This document shows positions 47,515-56,662 of a DNA stretch of 64,000 bases, in pieces. The notes under the pieces are model-generated. The model saw only the letters and a list, made by a program, of their open reading frames with translations. It was not told the origin of the DNA and did no database searches. The stretch's first letter is position 1, and the number at the start of each line of letters is the position of its first letter. The position numbers were made by a program, and so were the translations under genes. Origin of the DNA: Bryobacterales bacterium (GTDB lineage: Bacteria > Acidobacteriota > Terriglobia > Bryobacterales > Bryobacteraceae); assembly GCA_025463005.1 (NCBI GenBank), contig JAOAPR010000028.1, positions 1-64,000 on the forward strand, given 5' to 3'.

Positions 47515-48552
47515 TCAAGCCGGAGGCCTGATTTCGAGCAGCGACGCGATGGCGCCGGCCGCGCGTAGGCAGTCCTCGCGGGAGACATCGTAGTGCGTCA
47601 CCAGGCGGATACGGGATCCACCCACTGCGCCAGCCAGAACTCCGCACGACTTGAGCCGCGCGAGAAACTCGGCCGGAGCCAGGCCCGTCCTGGCGATATC
47701 GAAAATCACGATGTTGGTCTGAATTTTGGCGGGGTCGAGCCCAATGCGCTCCGCCATCAGCTTCGCGTTCGCATGATCTTCCGGCAGATGGCCTGGGGAG
47801 TCCTCCAGCGCCACCAGTCCAGCCGCAGCCAGGATGCCGGCCTGTCGCATCCCGCCTCCCAGGCGCTTGCGGTAGAGGCGTGCCTCCGCCATGGTGGCGG
47901 CGTCGCCCGCGAGCATCGACCCCACCGGCGCTCCCAGGCCCTTCGACAGGCAAAACATGACCGTATCGGTTCTTGCGACGATCCGCGCCGCCGTTTCGCC
48001 CGATGCAGCAACGGCATTGAACAGGCGCGCGCCGTCCATGTGAACTTTGAGGCCGCGCTCATGCGCGCGATCGCAAATCGCTTCGATGCCTTCGATGGGA
48101 TATAGAGTCCCGCCGCCCATATTGTGCGGATGCTCGATATTGACCATCGCCGTGGGCGCAGGGAATCCCGTGCGCGGCCGGATGACCGGTTCGATATCGG
48201 ACCAGCGCAGGACACCGTCTTCGGTGGGGACCGGACGGGCCAGACAGCCGGAGAACCACGCGGTCATCGACATCTCCCAATCCAGGATGTGCGCGCGATG
48301 ATCGCAGACCACCTCCTCGCCGTGACGGGTGTGCAGCTTGATGCCGATGGTGTTGCCCATGGTGCCGGAGGGCAGAAACAGCGATGCTTCCTTACCGAGC
48401 ATTTCGGCTACGCGCTCTTCCAGCCGACGGACGGTGGGATCTTCGCCGTAAACGTCGTCGCCGACTTCGGCCTCGGCCATGGCGCGCCGCATCGCGGGCG
48501 TCGGGCGGGTCACAGTATCGCTACGAAGGTCGATCACGCGAAGGTCACTCAT
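47515..48552 (-). CDS. ltaE: Low-specificity L-threonine aldolase
   Basis: 345 residues, a fold-type I PLP enzyme splitting threonine and allo-threonine to glycine and acetaldehyde. [20 protein letters not shown] at the N-terminus and [15 protein letters not shown] are typical. The PLP lysine is Lys204 in [15 protein letters not shown], and Asp173 in [10 protein letters not shown] holds the pyridine nitrogen. Its start overlaps the hemW stop by four bases (ATGA), so the two are coupled. Confidence 0.93.
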   Translation of the reverse strand: MSDLRVIDLRSDTVTRPTPAMRRAMAEAEVGDDVYGEDPTVRRLEERVAEMLGKEASLFLPSGTMGNTIGIKLHTRHGEEVVCDHRAHILDWEMSMTAWFSGCLARPVPTEDGVLRWSDIEPVIRPRTGFPAPTAMVNIEHPHNMGGGTLYPIEGIEAICDRAHERGLKVHMDGARLFNAVAASGETAARIVARTDTVMFCLSKGLGAPVGSMLAGDAATMAEARLYRKRLGGGMRQAGILAAAGLVALEDSPGHLPEDHANAKLMAERIGLDPAKIQTNIVIFDIARTGLAPAEFLARLKSCGVLAGAVGGSRIRLVTHYDVSREDCLRAAGAIASLLEIRPPA

Positions 48553-49634
48553 GAGACGGGCTCGCCCACGAATTCGGCGAAAACTTCGTTCGAAAGCAAT
48601 ACGCCGCGTGACGTTAGTCGCAAAGCGTTGCCATGGATTTCAAGGAGTCCATCCTCAATGAAGCGTTCGATCGCGGACTGGAAAGGGTGCCAGTCGCCTT
48701 CGATCCCTTCGCTAAGGCGAAGGCCGAGAAAGAAATGTTCGGCCGTGGGATCCGCAGGCGTCCGCGCCGGTTTGGAGCGCGAGGCGCACAGATAATCCTC
48801 AAGAGACTCCGGATTCTGCCAGCGCCACCGACCGTCAAACGAATGAGCGTCCGCGCCGAAGCCTAAGTACGGCTCGCGACGCCAATATTTCAGATTGTGG
48901 CGCGATTCGAACCCCGGACGGGCAAAGTTCGAAATCTCGTAACGCGCGATGCCGGCGCGCGCCAGGCGGTCGATCGCGATCTCATAAAAGTCGGCAATGA
49001 GATCGTCTGAGGGTATGTCCGGCGCGCCGTAGCGCTGGCCGAAAGCGATGATTTCCGCTCCCAATCGGCTGTCTTCATCGATCTCGAGCATATACACCGA
49101 AACGTGCGGAGCCTGGATGCGCTCCACCCATTCGAGAGAATGATTCCAGCTTTCGAGCGTCTGGCCGGGAAGGCCGGCGATCAAATCAATGTTGAAGTTG
49201 TCGATGCCCGCGGCGCGGAGCGCGGCGATCTCGCGTTCGACGATCTCCGCCGTGTGCTTGCGACCGGTACGAGCGAGCTCGCGCGTATTGAACGATTGAA
49301 CGCCCAGGCTCACGCGATTGATGCCGGCCCGACGCCATGCCCTGGCCTTTTCGGGCGTAATTCCCCCCGGCGCGGCCTCCATCGTCGCTTCCTGCCACGT
49401 GCCTGCGGGGATCTCGGACAAAAGGGTTGAAAGCGCTTCGGAATCGATCAGGCTGGGCGTGCCTCCGCCCAGATATACCGTCTCAGGCGTCCACGGCCAC
49501 TCGGTGTTGCGGAGTTCGGTCCGGAGGGCATCGAGATAGCCCGGTTCAAGGTCGCGAGGAAAGACGCCCGAGGCGAAGTTGCAGTAGGTGCACTTCTGCG
49601 CGCAAAAAGGATATGAAATGTAAACGCCCGCCAT
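48549..49634 (-). CDS. hemW: Radical SAM haem chaperone HemW
   Basis: 361 residues. The radical SAM cluster motif CxxxCxxC is at Cys11, Cys15 and Cys18 ([12 protein letters not shown]), followed by [13 protein letters not shown]-terminal HemW-type domain of about 80 residues follows ([20 protein letters not shown]). It is shorter than oxygen-independent coproporphyrinogen oxidase HemN and lacks its N-terminal extension; proteins of this kind act in haem delivery. The gene starts three bases after the frataxin gene. Confidence 0.88.
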   Translation of the reverse strand: MAGVYISYPFCAQKCTYCNFASGVFPRDLEPGYLDALRTELRNTEWPWTPETVYLGGGTPSLIDSEALSTLLSEIPAGTWQEATMEAAPGGITPEKARAWRRAGINRVSLGVQSFNTRELARTGRKHTAEIVEREIAALRAAGIDNFNIDLIAGLPGQTLESWNHSLEWVERIQAPHVSVYMLEIDEDSRLGAEIIAFGQRYGAPDIPSDDLIADFYEIAIDRLARAGIARYEISNFARPGFESRHNLKYWRREPYLGFGADAHSFDGRWRWQNPESLEDYLCASRSKPARTPADPTAEHFFLGLRLSEGIEGDWHPFQSAIERFIEDGLLEIHGNALRLTSRGVLLSNEVFAEFVGEPVS

Positions 49635-49637
49635 GTC

Positions 49638-49964
49638 CTACAGGGCGACTTCTTCCCCGAGCTGTTTCCCGACCGCGTCGCCGATAAGCTGCGCAAGCGT
49701 CTGCCCTGAGCCGGGGAGCACGAATGCACTGCGAGTCTGATCCCAATCCAGCTTGAAGCTTTTCGAATGCGCCGAGACCCATATTTGTCGCACCGGCGAG
49801 TTGGGGCTTACGACGAACTTGCCCGGAGGCGTCTCGAACTCGATACCCAGCGCGCCTGCGTTGAAATCGACCTCGAAATCGTAATCCTCGGCACTGGCCG
49901 AAAGTCGGCGGTAGAGGTCGTCTAGCGCCTGTTCGGCACGGTTCTTGAATTCCTGTTCGTCCAT
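49638..49964 (-). CDS. cyaY: Frataxin/CyaY homologue
   Basis: 108 residues, the size of bacterial CyaY. An acidic N-terminal helix (DEQEFKNRAEQALDDLYRRL) leads into the beta-sheet: YDFEVDFNAGALGIEFE, KFVVSPNSPVRQIWVSAHSK, KLDWD and a final helix TLAQLIGDAVGKQL. The pattern NxxxPxxQIWxS...DWD is the frataxin hallmark. Frataxin binds iron and modulates Fe-S cluster assembly. Three bases separate it from hemW, an Fe-S enzyme acting in haem trafficking. Confidence 0.82.
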   Translation of the reverse strand: MDEQEFKNRAEQALDDLYRRLSASAEDYDFEVDFNAGALGIEFETPPGKFVVSPNSPVRQIWVSAHSKSFKLDWDQTRSAFVLPGSGQTLAQLIGDAVGKQLGEEVAL

Positions 49965-49976
49965 TCTCTTATTTAT

Positions 49977-50016
49977 CCATGTCTCGTATTCAGTTATTTA
50001 TCAGTGCGAGACATGG
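49977..50016 (-). promoter_or_regulatory. 10-bp inverted repeat around the aldo/keto reductase stop
   Basis: CCATGTCTCG (49977-49986) and CGAGACATGG (50007-50016) are exact inverse complements separated by 20 AT-rich bases. The right arm encodes the last residues of the reductase, and the left arm lies just before the frataxin ATG. TTATTTATC also occurs twice (49970-49978 and 49995-50003). It may end the upstream transcript or regulate cyaY-hemW-ltaE. Confidence 0.4.
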
Positions 50017-50933
50017 GCGGATGCCAGGATCCCTTCCACTTCAGCTAAATCGGCATCGGTCAAGCGCCACGAAACCGCGCGGGCATTAGTCTTCACCTGC
50101 TCCGGCGTCTTGGCGCCTGCGATGACCGAAGCGATCACTCGTTTCGCTGCCAGCCAGGACATCGCGAGTTCGAGCAGCGTGTGGCCGCGCGATTCGGCGA
50201 AGCGGGCCAGCTCTTCTACCAGCGCAAGATTTTCCTCGGTGAATACTTTGGGACCGAAACCATCCGCGGCGCGGCTGGACTCTGGAAACGGCTTGCCTTT
50301 CCGATACTTTCCCGTCAGCAGCCCATTCGCGAGCGGAAAATACGGCAGAAATGCAATTCCCAAACGCTCGCACTCGGGCAAGACCTCGGCTTCCGGCTCG
50401 CGATGCAGCAGGTTGTAGTGATTCTGGACACTCACGAAACGAGCCGCACCCGGCCGCGCCGCCGCATGCGCCTCGCGAAGCTGCTGTGCGGAAAAATTCG
50501 AGCAGCCGATCTCGCGCACCTTGCCCGCCTTCACCAGCTCATCCAGCGCGCCCAACGTGTCGGCAATGGGCGTCGAGGGATCAGGCTGGTGCATCTGATA
50601 CAGGTCGATGCGGTCGGTCCCCAGGCGGCGCAGGCTCGCTTCGCAGGCCTCGCGCACATAGGCGGGCTTGCCGCCTTCCTTACCCTCGCCCATCTTCATA
50701 CCGAACTTGGTCGCGATGAGGACCTTGTCGCGGCGGCCCTTTAGCGCGCGCCCCAGGTATTCTTCGCTTTGACCCTTACCGTACACATCGGCGGTGTCGA
50801 AAAAATTGATCTCGGATTCGAGCGCGGCGTTGACCACGGCTGCAGTGGCATCCGCGTCAATACGCCAGCCGAAGTTGTTGCATCCCAGCCCGGCCAGGGA
50901 AACCTCTAGCGAGCCGATTTTTCTTTTTTCCAC
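50001..50933 (-). CDS. Aldo/keto reductase
   Basis: 310 residues, NADPH-dependent TIM-barrel oxidoreductase. The catalytic set is visible: Asp46 and Tyr51 in FFDTADVYGKGQSEEYLG, Lys76 in LIATKFG, and His in LYQMHQPDP. The C-terminal segment ASVIAGAKTPEQVKTNARAV is typical. It resembles general stress or sugar aldehyde reductases; substrate unknown. On the same strand as cyaY-hemW-ltaE but separated from them by an inverted repeat. Confidence 0.9.
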   Translation of the reverse strand: MEKRKIGSLEVSLAGLGCNNFGWRIDADATAAVVNAALESEINFFDTADVYGKGQSEEYLGRALKGRRDKVLIATKFGMKMGEGKEGGKPAYVREACEASLRRLGTDRIDLYQMHQPDPSTPIADTLGALDELVKAGKVREIGCSNFSAQQLREAHAAARPGAARFVSVQNHYNLLHREPEAEVLPECERLGIAFLPYFPLANGLLTGKYRKGKPFPESSRAADGFGPKVFTEENLALVEELARFAESRGHTLLELAMSWLAAKRVIASVIAGAKTPEQVKTNARAVSWRLTDADLAEVEGILASAHVSH

Positions 50934-50947
50934 GGCATCCTCTGACG

Positions 50948-51541
50948 CTATTCTAACGCCGCTGGCTGGCCGAACTTTCCGGTGAAGACGAATTCACGTA
51001 TCAGCTTGCGCTGGCGCGGGGCCAGGTCTTTCTTGCGAAGGTCCTCAGGAAGCGAGTCGGGGTGGCCCGGATAGCCGATTGCGATCATCGTCACAGGGTC
51101 GTGACGCACGGGGATCTCGAAGACCTCGCGAGCCATGTCTACATTGAATCCCGCCATCATGTGGATGGCCAGCCCCATAGAGTGAGCCTGGATCACCAGA
51201 TTCTCGGTCGCGAGGCCGACGTCGTGGTAGGCGTGGCGATTAGTCTTATCGCCGCGATCGAGCGCTGCCACAGAGAGCGCGAGCACCGGAGCTTTGTGCG
51301 CCCACGCATTGCCCGGCACCAGAACGCTCGCCATGCGTTCGTGCTCGGCGGGATTGTCTTTCGTCGCGACGAGGAAACTCCAGGGCTGCCCGTTACCGCT
51401 CGAAGGCGCCCAGCGCGCGGCTTCGAAGAGGCTTGCCACCATTTCGCGGTCTACGGGACGATCCGCGAACGAGCGCGTGCTCCAGCGGCGGGCGAGCAGA
51501 TCGAGAATCGGATGGTCGGCGGGAGCAGGTTTTTCGAACAC
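50948..51541 (-). CDS. Nitroreductase family protein
   Basis: 197 residues, FMN-dependent NAD(P)H oxidoreductase fold. RWSTRSFADRPVDREMVASL and FEAARWAPSSGNGQPWSFLV form the FMN-binding N-terminus, and MIAIGYPG with a short C-terminal tail ends the domain. Substrates of such proteins range from quinones to nitroaromatics and cannot be told here. It starts just after the EF-G2 gene and its terminator-like hairpins, and its stop lies 14 bases before the aldo/keto reductase start on the same strand. Confidence 0.87.
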   Translation of the reverse strand: MFEKPAPADHPILDLLARRWSTRSFADRPVDREMVASLFEAARWAPSSGNGQPWSFLVATKDNPAEHERMASVLVPGNAWAHKAPVLALSVAALDRGDKTNRHAYHDVGLATENLVIQAHSMGLAIHMMAGFNVDMAREVFEIPVRHDPVTMIAIGYPGHPDSLPEDLRKKDLAPRQRKLIREFVFTGKFGQPAALE

Positions 51542-51556
51542 GCTTTATTTAAAGTT

Positions 51557-51590
51557 GGCGGGCTGAAGCCCGCCGCAGGTCTGGAGACCT
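51557..51590 (-). terminator. Two tandem hairpins after the EF-G2 gene
   Basis: AGGTCT and AGACCT (51577-51590, 2-base centre) lie directly after the stop codon. They are followed on the minus strand by GGCGGGC and GCCCGCC (51557-51574, 4-base loop). Downstream is AACTTTAAATAAAG rather than a solid T-tract. The second stem is strong enough to end or protect the transcript. GGCGGGCTGAAGCCCGCC-like stems are also common interspersed repeats. Confidence 0.5.
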
Positions 51591-53687
51591 TTATTCTTCC
51601 TCTTCTTCTTCGCCGGTCCTGGCGGCTCTGGCGGCGGCGATCACTTTTTCGGCCTGCATCTGCGGCACGAAATCGTAATGCGAAAACTCCATGGAAAACG
51701 ACGCACGGCCCTGAGTCATGGAAGTTAGATCGTTTTGGTAGCTGAGCATCTCCGCCATGGGAACCTGGGCTCGAATGATTTGCGTGCCGCCTTTCGTGTC
51801 CATGCCGGCGATGCGGCCGCGACGTCCGTTCATGTCACCCATCAGGTCGCCTGCGTATTCGACGGGAGCCTGTACTTCCACGTTCATAATCGGCTCGAGC
51901 AGCGTCGGTTTAGCCTGCTCCATTGCCGCCTTAAAAGCCTTCCTGGCGGCGAGCTTGAACGACATTTCGGAAGAATCGACGTCGTGATAAGAGCCATCGT
52001 ATACAATCACTTTGATGTCCACCACGGGAAACCCAGCGAGATAGCCTTTCTCCGCGGCCTCCACGATGCCCTTCTCGATTGCTGGGATGAAGTTTCTGGG
52101 GATCGCGCCGCCGAACACCTCATTTTCGAACGAGAACTTTTCGCCGCGTGGAAGCGGTTCCATGCGGATCCAGCAGTCGCCGAACTGTCCGTGCCCGCCG
52201 GTCTGCTTCTTGTGGCGACCCTGCACATCGGCCCTACCGCGGATGGTTTCGCGATAGGGGATCTTCGGCGCGTGCAGCTCCACATCCACGCCGTAGCGCT
52301 TTTTCAGGCGGCTGACGATGACTTCCACGTGTTGTTGGCCGCTTCCGGCGAGCAGAAACTCCTTGGTCTGCGGATCGCGGTAGAACCGCAGAGCCTGATC
52401 CTCCTCCAAAATTTTGTGGACCGCGTGACCCATGCGATCTTCGTCATTCCGGGTCTTGGCGGATATAGCGTACGCAATTGACGGCTCGGGTAGCTTTACA
52501 GGCGGATAAGCGATCGGCGAAGCCTTGTCGTCCAGGGTGTCCCCGGTAAGTGTTTCCTTGAGTTTGGCAACGCCGCCGATATCGCCCGCATGCAGCTCCG
52601 GCACTGGCTGAATCGTCTTGCCGAAAAGCGCGCCAATATGCGAAAGACGCTCGACAGCGCTGCTGCGAACGTTCATCAGATTGGCGTCGTTCTTGACCAC
52701 GCCCGACACAACCTTGAAGTACGATACGCGTCCGGCAAACGGATCAGCCACCGTCTTGAAGACGAATGCCGAGACAGGCTCGGAATCCTTCTCGGCTCGC
52801 TCGATTTCCTTGCCGTTGAGCGTGCCTTTCCAGGGGCCCCGGTCGGCGGGCCCGGGAAAATTATCCAGCACGAAATTCAGGACCAGATCGGTCCCGATGT
52901 TATGCAGACCCGAGGCGACCAGCACCGGGAACATGCGCATCTGGCGCACAGCGTCCCGAAGACCCTCGCTGATATCCTCCGGCGGAAGCGTGCCTTTGTC
53001 AAAGTACTCTTCGAGTAATTTGTCATTGCCCTCGGCAACCATTTCGATCAGACCTTCATGAGCCTTCTGGGCCGCTTCCGCGACGTCGGCCGGGATTTCA
53101 CTTTCCCTTCCCTTGCCGTCGCCGTCTCGCGTGTAAATGTAGGCCTTCATACGGATCAGGTCGACGACGCCCTTGAACTCGCGCTCCGAGCCGATGGGCA
53201 AATGGATCGGCACTGCGGTGCGGCCGAACACCGCCTGGACGTTTTCGAGCGTGCGCTCGAAACTGGAGCGCTCACGGTCGAGCTTATTGATCACGATAGC
53301 GCGTGGAAGATTGAACTCGTCGCCAAAGCTCCACACCTTCTCGGTCTGGACTTCGACACCCGCGACGCCGTCCACCGCCACCAGGACCGCGTCGGCCGCG
53401 GCCAGGGAAGCTTTGGTGTCGTTGATAAACATGTTGAAGCCGGGAGTGTCGATCAGGTTGATCTTTTTCCTGTTCCACTCGGCGGCCGCGACGGTGCTGG
53501 AGATGGTTATTTTGCGCGCGATTTCGTCGTCGTCGAAATCGGTGATGGTATTGCCTTCATCCACGCGCGTCAGGCGGCTGGTGGCACTGCTGGCGAACAA
53601 AGCGCCGGCTACCAGCGACGTTTTTCCTGAGTGCCCGTGACCTACCAGAGCTACATTGCGAATGTCATTTGTTTCGTATACCTTCAC
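51591..53687 (-). CDS. fusA2: EF-G2-type translation factor GTPase
   Basis: 698 residues from GTG at 53687, chosen for AGGAGAG about 7 bases upstream. Five EF-G domains can be followed. The P-loop is GHGHSGKT (residues 16-23), G3 is DTPGF (80-84) and G4 is NKLDR. Domain IV contains GRHKKQTGGHGQFGDCWIRM. The His that EF-G carries after DTPG is Phe84 here, and the P-loop is not the AHIDAGKT of EF-G, so this is the EF-G2-like paralogue. The protein ends in a run of Glu. Role in translation is uncertain. Confidence 0.88.
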   Translation of the reverse strand: MKVYETNDIRNVALVGHGHSGKTSLVAGALFASSATSRLTRVDEGNTITDFDDDEIARKITISSTVAAAEWNRKKINLIDTPGFNMFINDTKASLAAADAVLVAVDGVAGVEVQTEKVWSFGDEFNLPRAIVINKLDRERSSFERTLENVQAVFGRTAVPIHLPIGSEREFKGVVDLIRMKAYIYTRDGDGKGRESEIPADVAEAAQKAHEGLIEMVAEGNDKLLEEYFDKGTLPPEDISEGLRDAVRQMRMFPVLVASGLHNIGTDLVLNFVLDNFPGPADRGPWKGTLNGKEIERAEKDSEPVSAFVFKTVADPFAGRVSYFKVVSGVVKNDANLMNVRSSAVERLSHIGALFGKTIQPVPELHAGDIGGVAKLKETLTGDTLDDKASPIAYPPVKLPEPSIAYAISAKTRNDEDRMGHAVHKILEEDQALRFYRDPQTKEFLLAGSGQQHVEVIVSRLKKRYGVDVELHAPKIPYRETIRGRADVQGRHKKQTGGHGQFGDCWIRMEPLPRGEKFSFENEVFGGAIPRNFIPAIEKGIVEAAEKGYLAGFPVVDIKVIVYDGSYHDVDSSEMSFKLAARKAFKAAMEQAKPTLLEPIMNVEVQAPVEYAGDLMGDMNGRRGRIAGMDTKGGTQIIRAQVPMAEMLSYQNDLTSMTQGRASFSMEFSHYDFVPQMQAEKVIAAARAARTGEEEEEE

Positions 53688-53748
53688 GGGAAAACTCTCC
53701 TGTGCGAGGCCGCAAACAGTGGATCTTACCACAAGCCGGGAGGGGCGT

Positions 53749-54984
53749 TCAGCAAAGGACCGCGGCGATCTGTTCGATAGCCCACGCGGCTTCCGATTCC
53801 GTAATGCAATACGGCGGCATGAAGTAAACCACGTTGCCCAGCGGTCGCAGCAGCAGGCCGCGTTCGAGGAAAGCGGCGGCCAGCCGGGGGCCGATCTGGT
53901 CGAGGTACCCGGGCTTATCTGATACGAGCTCCAGGGCCGCCACACCGCCGATCACGCGCACATCTCCAAGTGCTCGCAAGGGTTCGAATCCGTCGCGAAG
54001 CTGCTGCTCCAGACGCGCGACGTTGGCCAGAACATTTCCCCCGCGAAACAGGTCGAGACTCGCGACCCCGACGGCGCACGCCAGCGGGTTGGCCGTATAG
54101 GAGTGGCCGTGAAAAAAAGTCTTGGCCCGATCGTCGCTCGAGAACGCGTCATAGACCGCGCTGGTCGTGGCAGTCACTCCGAGCGGCAGGTATCCGGCAG
54201 TGAGAGCTTTCGACAGGCAGATAATGTCGGGCGTGATCGCGGCATGCTCGCAGGCGAACATTCTTCCGGTGCGGCCGAAGCCTGTGAGCACTTCATCGGC
54301 GATCAGCAGGGTGTTGTAGCGGTCGCACAGACGGCGGACGCCCGCGACGAATTCTGCCGGCCAGACGATCATGCCGCCGGCGCCCTGGAGCATGGGCTCA
54401 ATCAGGACCGCAGCGACGGAACCGGCCGCGTTGTTGAGCCGTTCCTCCATGTCCAAGAGGGTCCGTACGCGGTCGACTCGAAACATCAGCGTCGAAAAGG
54501 CTCGGGTGAACACCGAATCTTCGCTGGCGGACATCGCTCCTACGGTGTCGCCATGATAGGCGTTGTTAAGCGTGATGAACGCCCTGCGGTTCGGCTCCCC
54601 CAGGTTGCGCCAGTACTGGATGGCGAGCTTAAGGGCGACCTCGACGGCGGTCGACCCGTTGTCGGAATAAAAGACGCGCGCAAGACCCTGCGGAAGAATT
54701 TCGAGAAGCCGCTCCGCTAGTTCGACAGCCGGGCGGTGCGTGCATCCCGCGAAAACCACGTGTTCCAGCTCGCGGGCCTGTGCAGCGAGCGCCGCGTTGA
54801 GCTTGGGATGCGAGTGGCCGTGAATGTTCACCCACCAGGAGGAAATGCCGTCGAGGATCCGGCGGCCGTCCTCGGTGTAGAGCCAGACGCCCTCCGCGCG
54901 CACGATGGGAATCGGCAAGGGCGCTGTAAGCATCTGCGTGTAGGGATGCCAGAGAACGGCGCGGTCGCGATCAGCGAGGTTCAC
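53749..54984 (-). CDS. bioA: Adenosylmethionine--8-amino-7-oxononanoate aminotransferase
   Basis: 411 residues. Third of four biotin ring-assembly steps: makes 7,8-diaminopelargonate with SAM as amino donor. NLADRDRAVLWHPYTQM at the start and GISSWWVNIHGHSHP are BioA-specific. The PLP lysine is in ICLSKALTAGYLPLG and LIADEVLTGFGRTG is the class III signature. The GTG at 54984 overlaps the bioD stop (GTGA). It is the last gene of the biotin operon; the fusA2 gene begins 61 bases further. Confidence 0.94.
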   Translation of the reverse strand: MNLADRDRAVLWHPYTQMLTAPLPIPIVRAEGVWLYTEDGRRILDGISSWWVNIHGHSHPKLNAALAAQARELEHVVFAGCTHRPAVELAERLLEILPQGLARVFYSDNGSTAVEVALKLAIQYWRNLGEPNRRAFITLNNAYHGDTVGAMSASEDSVFTRAFSTLMFRVDRVRTLLDMEERLNNAAGSVAAVLIEPMLQGAGGMIVWPAEFVAGVRRLCDRYNTLLIADEVLTGFGRTGRMFACEHAAITPDIICLSKALTAGYLPLGVTATTSAVYDAFSSDDRAKTFFHGHSYTANPLACAVGVASLDLFRGGNVLANVARLEQQLRDGFEPLRALGDVRVIGGVAALELVSDKPGYLDQIGPRLAAAFLERGLLLRPLGNVVYFMPPYCITESEAAWAIEQIAAVLC

Positions 54985-55595
54985 GCGATGAGGTCTCCGG
55001 GGAGAGTATCGGCCCATGCTCGTAAGCTCTTCGATCTGAGCGGGTCGAAGCGTGGCATCTCGGCGATCACACGAACGCGTCCATAGCATTCAATGGCGGC
55101 TCGGTTGTCCGGATTGGCCTCACCGATCATCACCACGCCAGCTATTGTGAGCGACCGCGCGCGTAGCGCCTCGATCGTGAGCACGGTGTGATTGATCGTG
55201 CCGAGCGTCGTGCAGGCCGCGACGATAACGGGCAGGCCCAGCAGGATCATCAGGTCGGCCATGGTTTGGGAATCATTGATGGGAACCAGAACACCGCCGG
55301 CGCCTTCGACGATGTAGACCGCTCCGTCATTTTCGCCGCCCGGAAGCAGGGACCGAAGGTCAATGCTTGTATGGGCGCGTCGCGCGGCAAGATGAGGAGA
55401 CACCGGATCGGGTAATCGGATACCTTCATCGAGCACCCGGCCCCCCGATAGGCGACGGACTTCGGCAGTGTCATCATCGGGGCCGGTTTGGATCGGCTTC
55501 CAATAGCAGGCATCCGGGTAACGCAGCATAAGCGCGGCCGAAAGCACGGTCTTGCCGACGCCGGTGTCGGTCCCCGTTACGAAAAGACCGCGCAC
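54981..55595 (-). CDS. bioD: Dethiobiotin synthetase
   Basis: 204 residues, start GTG at 55595 inside the end of bioF. Closes the ureido ring using CO2 and ATP. The P-loop [12 protein letters not shown] covers residues 6-16, with KPIQTGPDDD and VEGAGGVLVPI as the other conserved segments. It overlaps bioF by 19 bases upstream and bioA by four bases downstream, so its expression is tightly tied to both. Confidence 0.93.
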   Translation of the reverse strand: MRGLFVTGTDTGVGKTVLSAALMLRYPDACYWKPIQTGPDDDTAEVRRLSGGRVLDEGIRLPDPVSPHLAARRAHTSIDLRSLLPGGENDGAVYIVEGAGGVLVPINDSQTMADLMILLGLPVIVAACTTLGTINHTVLTIEALRARSLTIAGVVMIGEANPDNRAAIECYGRVRVIAEMPRFDPLRSKSLRAWADTLPGDLIA

Positions 55596-56662
55596 AGTTT
55601 TTCCACGAACCGGTCGAGGATTTCTTCCGAGAGGCCAACGTTTACCGATACGCGCAGCCGAGCCGTTCCCGGCGGAACAGTGGGCGGCCGGATCGCTCGC
55701 ACGTCGAAACCAGCCTCCTGCAAAGCTGCGGCAACGGCAACGGCCCGGTCATTTTCGCCAATGATGAGGGGAATAATCGGCGAATCACAAGACGGTACCG
55801 CAATGCCCGCCTCCGTGAGCCGCTCGCGCAGGTACCGGGCAAGAGAACGGACCCGCTCGCGACGCTCCGGCTCCGCCGCGATCAGATCGAGGCTGGCGTC
55901 GAGCGCGGCGGCTACGGCGGGCGGCGCCGCAGTCGAAAAAATGAACGGGCGGGCGCGCTGCTCCAGATATTCGAGGGCCCACGCCGGTCCGGCGACGAAC
56001 GCGCCCGCGACGCCGAGCGCTTTGCCCGCGGGGTTGACGGAAACGAACACAGCGTCTCCGATGCCGGCATGTTCAATCAGTCCCGAGCCTCGTTCGCCGT
56101 ACAGTCCCACAGCATGCGCTTCATCGACGATCAAGGCCGCCCCGGATTTCGTGTATTCGGCCAGCGGCGTGAGATCGCCATCCATACTGAACACTGACTC
56201 GGTCACCAAAAAGGCGCTCTCCGGCACTGCACCTGGGCAAAAATGGGGAAACACGACGCGCTCGGCTTTAGAGAGTCGCGCGCCGTCGATCAGGCTCGCG
56301 TGGTTGCGCTCGTCGGAGAAAATCGTGTCGCCCGCTTCAGGAAACGTGGTCAGTACGGCCAGGTTTGCCAAGTAGCCGCTCGAAAAGTAGAGCGACCGTT
56401 CGGTTCCCTTGAATTCGGCGAAGCGATTTTCCAGCGCCGTGAAGCATTCGCGCTCACCACGCAGGAGCCGCGATCCGGTGCTGCCCGCGCCCATCGCACA
56501 AACCGCGGCGGCCATGCGTTCCTTTATAAGAGGATGTGCGGCCAGCCCAAGATAATCGTTCGAAGACAGATCTATTCCGCGTGGAGACCGGCGGGTGCGC
56601 AACAGGCCGTCGCGCTCGACCTCGGCAAGATGAGCGCGTAAACGCTGCTCAAGCGGTCGCAC
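55577..56662 (-). CDS. bioF: 8-amino-7-oxononanoate synthase
   Basis: 361 residues from GTG at 56662; TTG codons further upstream (to 56692) are also in frame, but GGAG sits 9 bases before this GTG. Condenses pimeloyl thioester with alanine. [44 protein letters not shown] and [14 protein letters not shown] are family motifs; the PLP lysine is in [13 protein letters not shown]. The gene overlaps bioB by 14 bases and bioD by 19. Confidence 0.93.
   Translation of the reverse strand: MRPLEQRLRAHLAEVERDGLLRTRRSPRGIDLSSNDYLGLAAHPLIKERMAAAVCAMGAGSTGSRLLRGERECFTALENRFAEFKGTERSLYFSSGYLANLAVLTTFPEAGDTIFSDERNHASLIDGARLSKAERVVFPHFCPGAVPESAFLVTESVFSMDGDLTPLAEYTKSGAALIVDEAHAVGLYGERGSGLIEHAGIGDAVFVSVNPAGKALGVAGAFVAGPAWALEYLEQRARPFIFSTAAPPAVAAALDASLDLIAAEPERRERVRSLARYLRERLTEAGIAVPSCDSPIIPLIIGENDRAVAVAAALQEAGFDVRAIRPPTVPPGTARLRVSVNVGLSEEILDRFVEKLCAVFS

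Noticed and set aside
54985-55089. N-terminal extension of bioA into bioD
   Set aside because: The BioA family begins near NLADRD, and a GTG there overlaps the bioD stop in the usual GTGA form.
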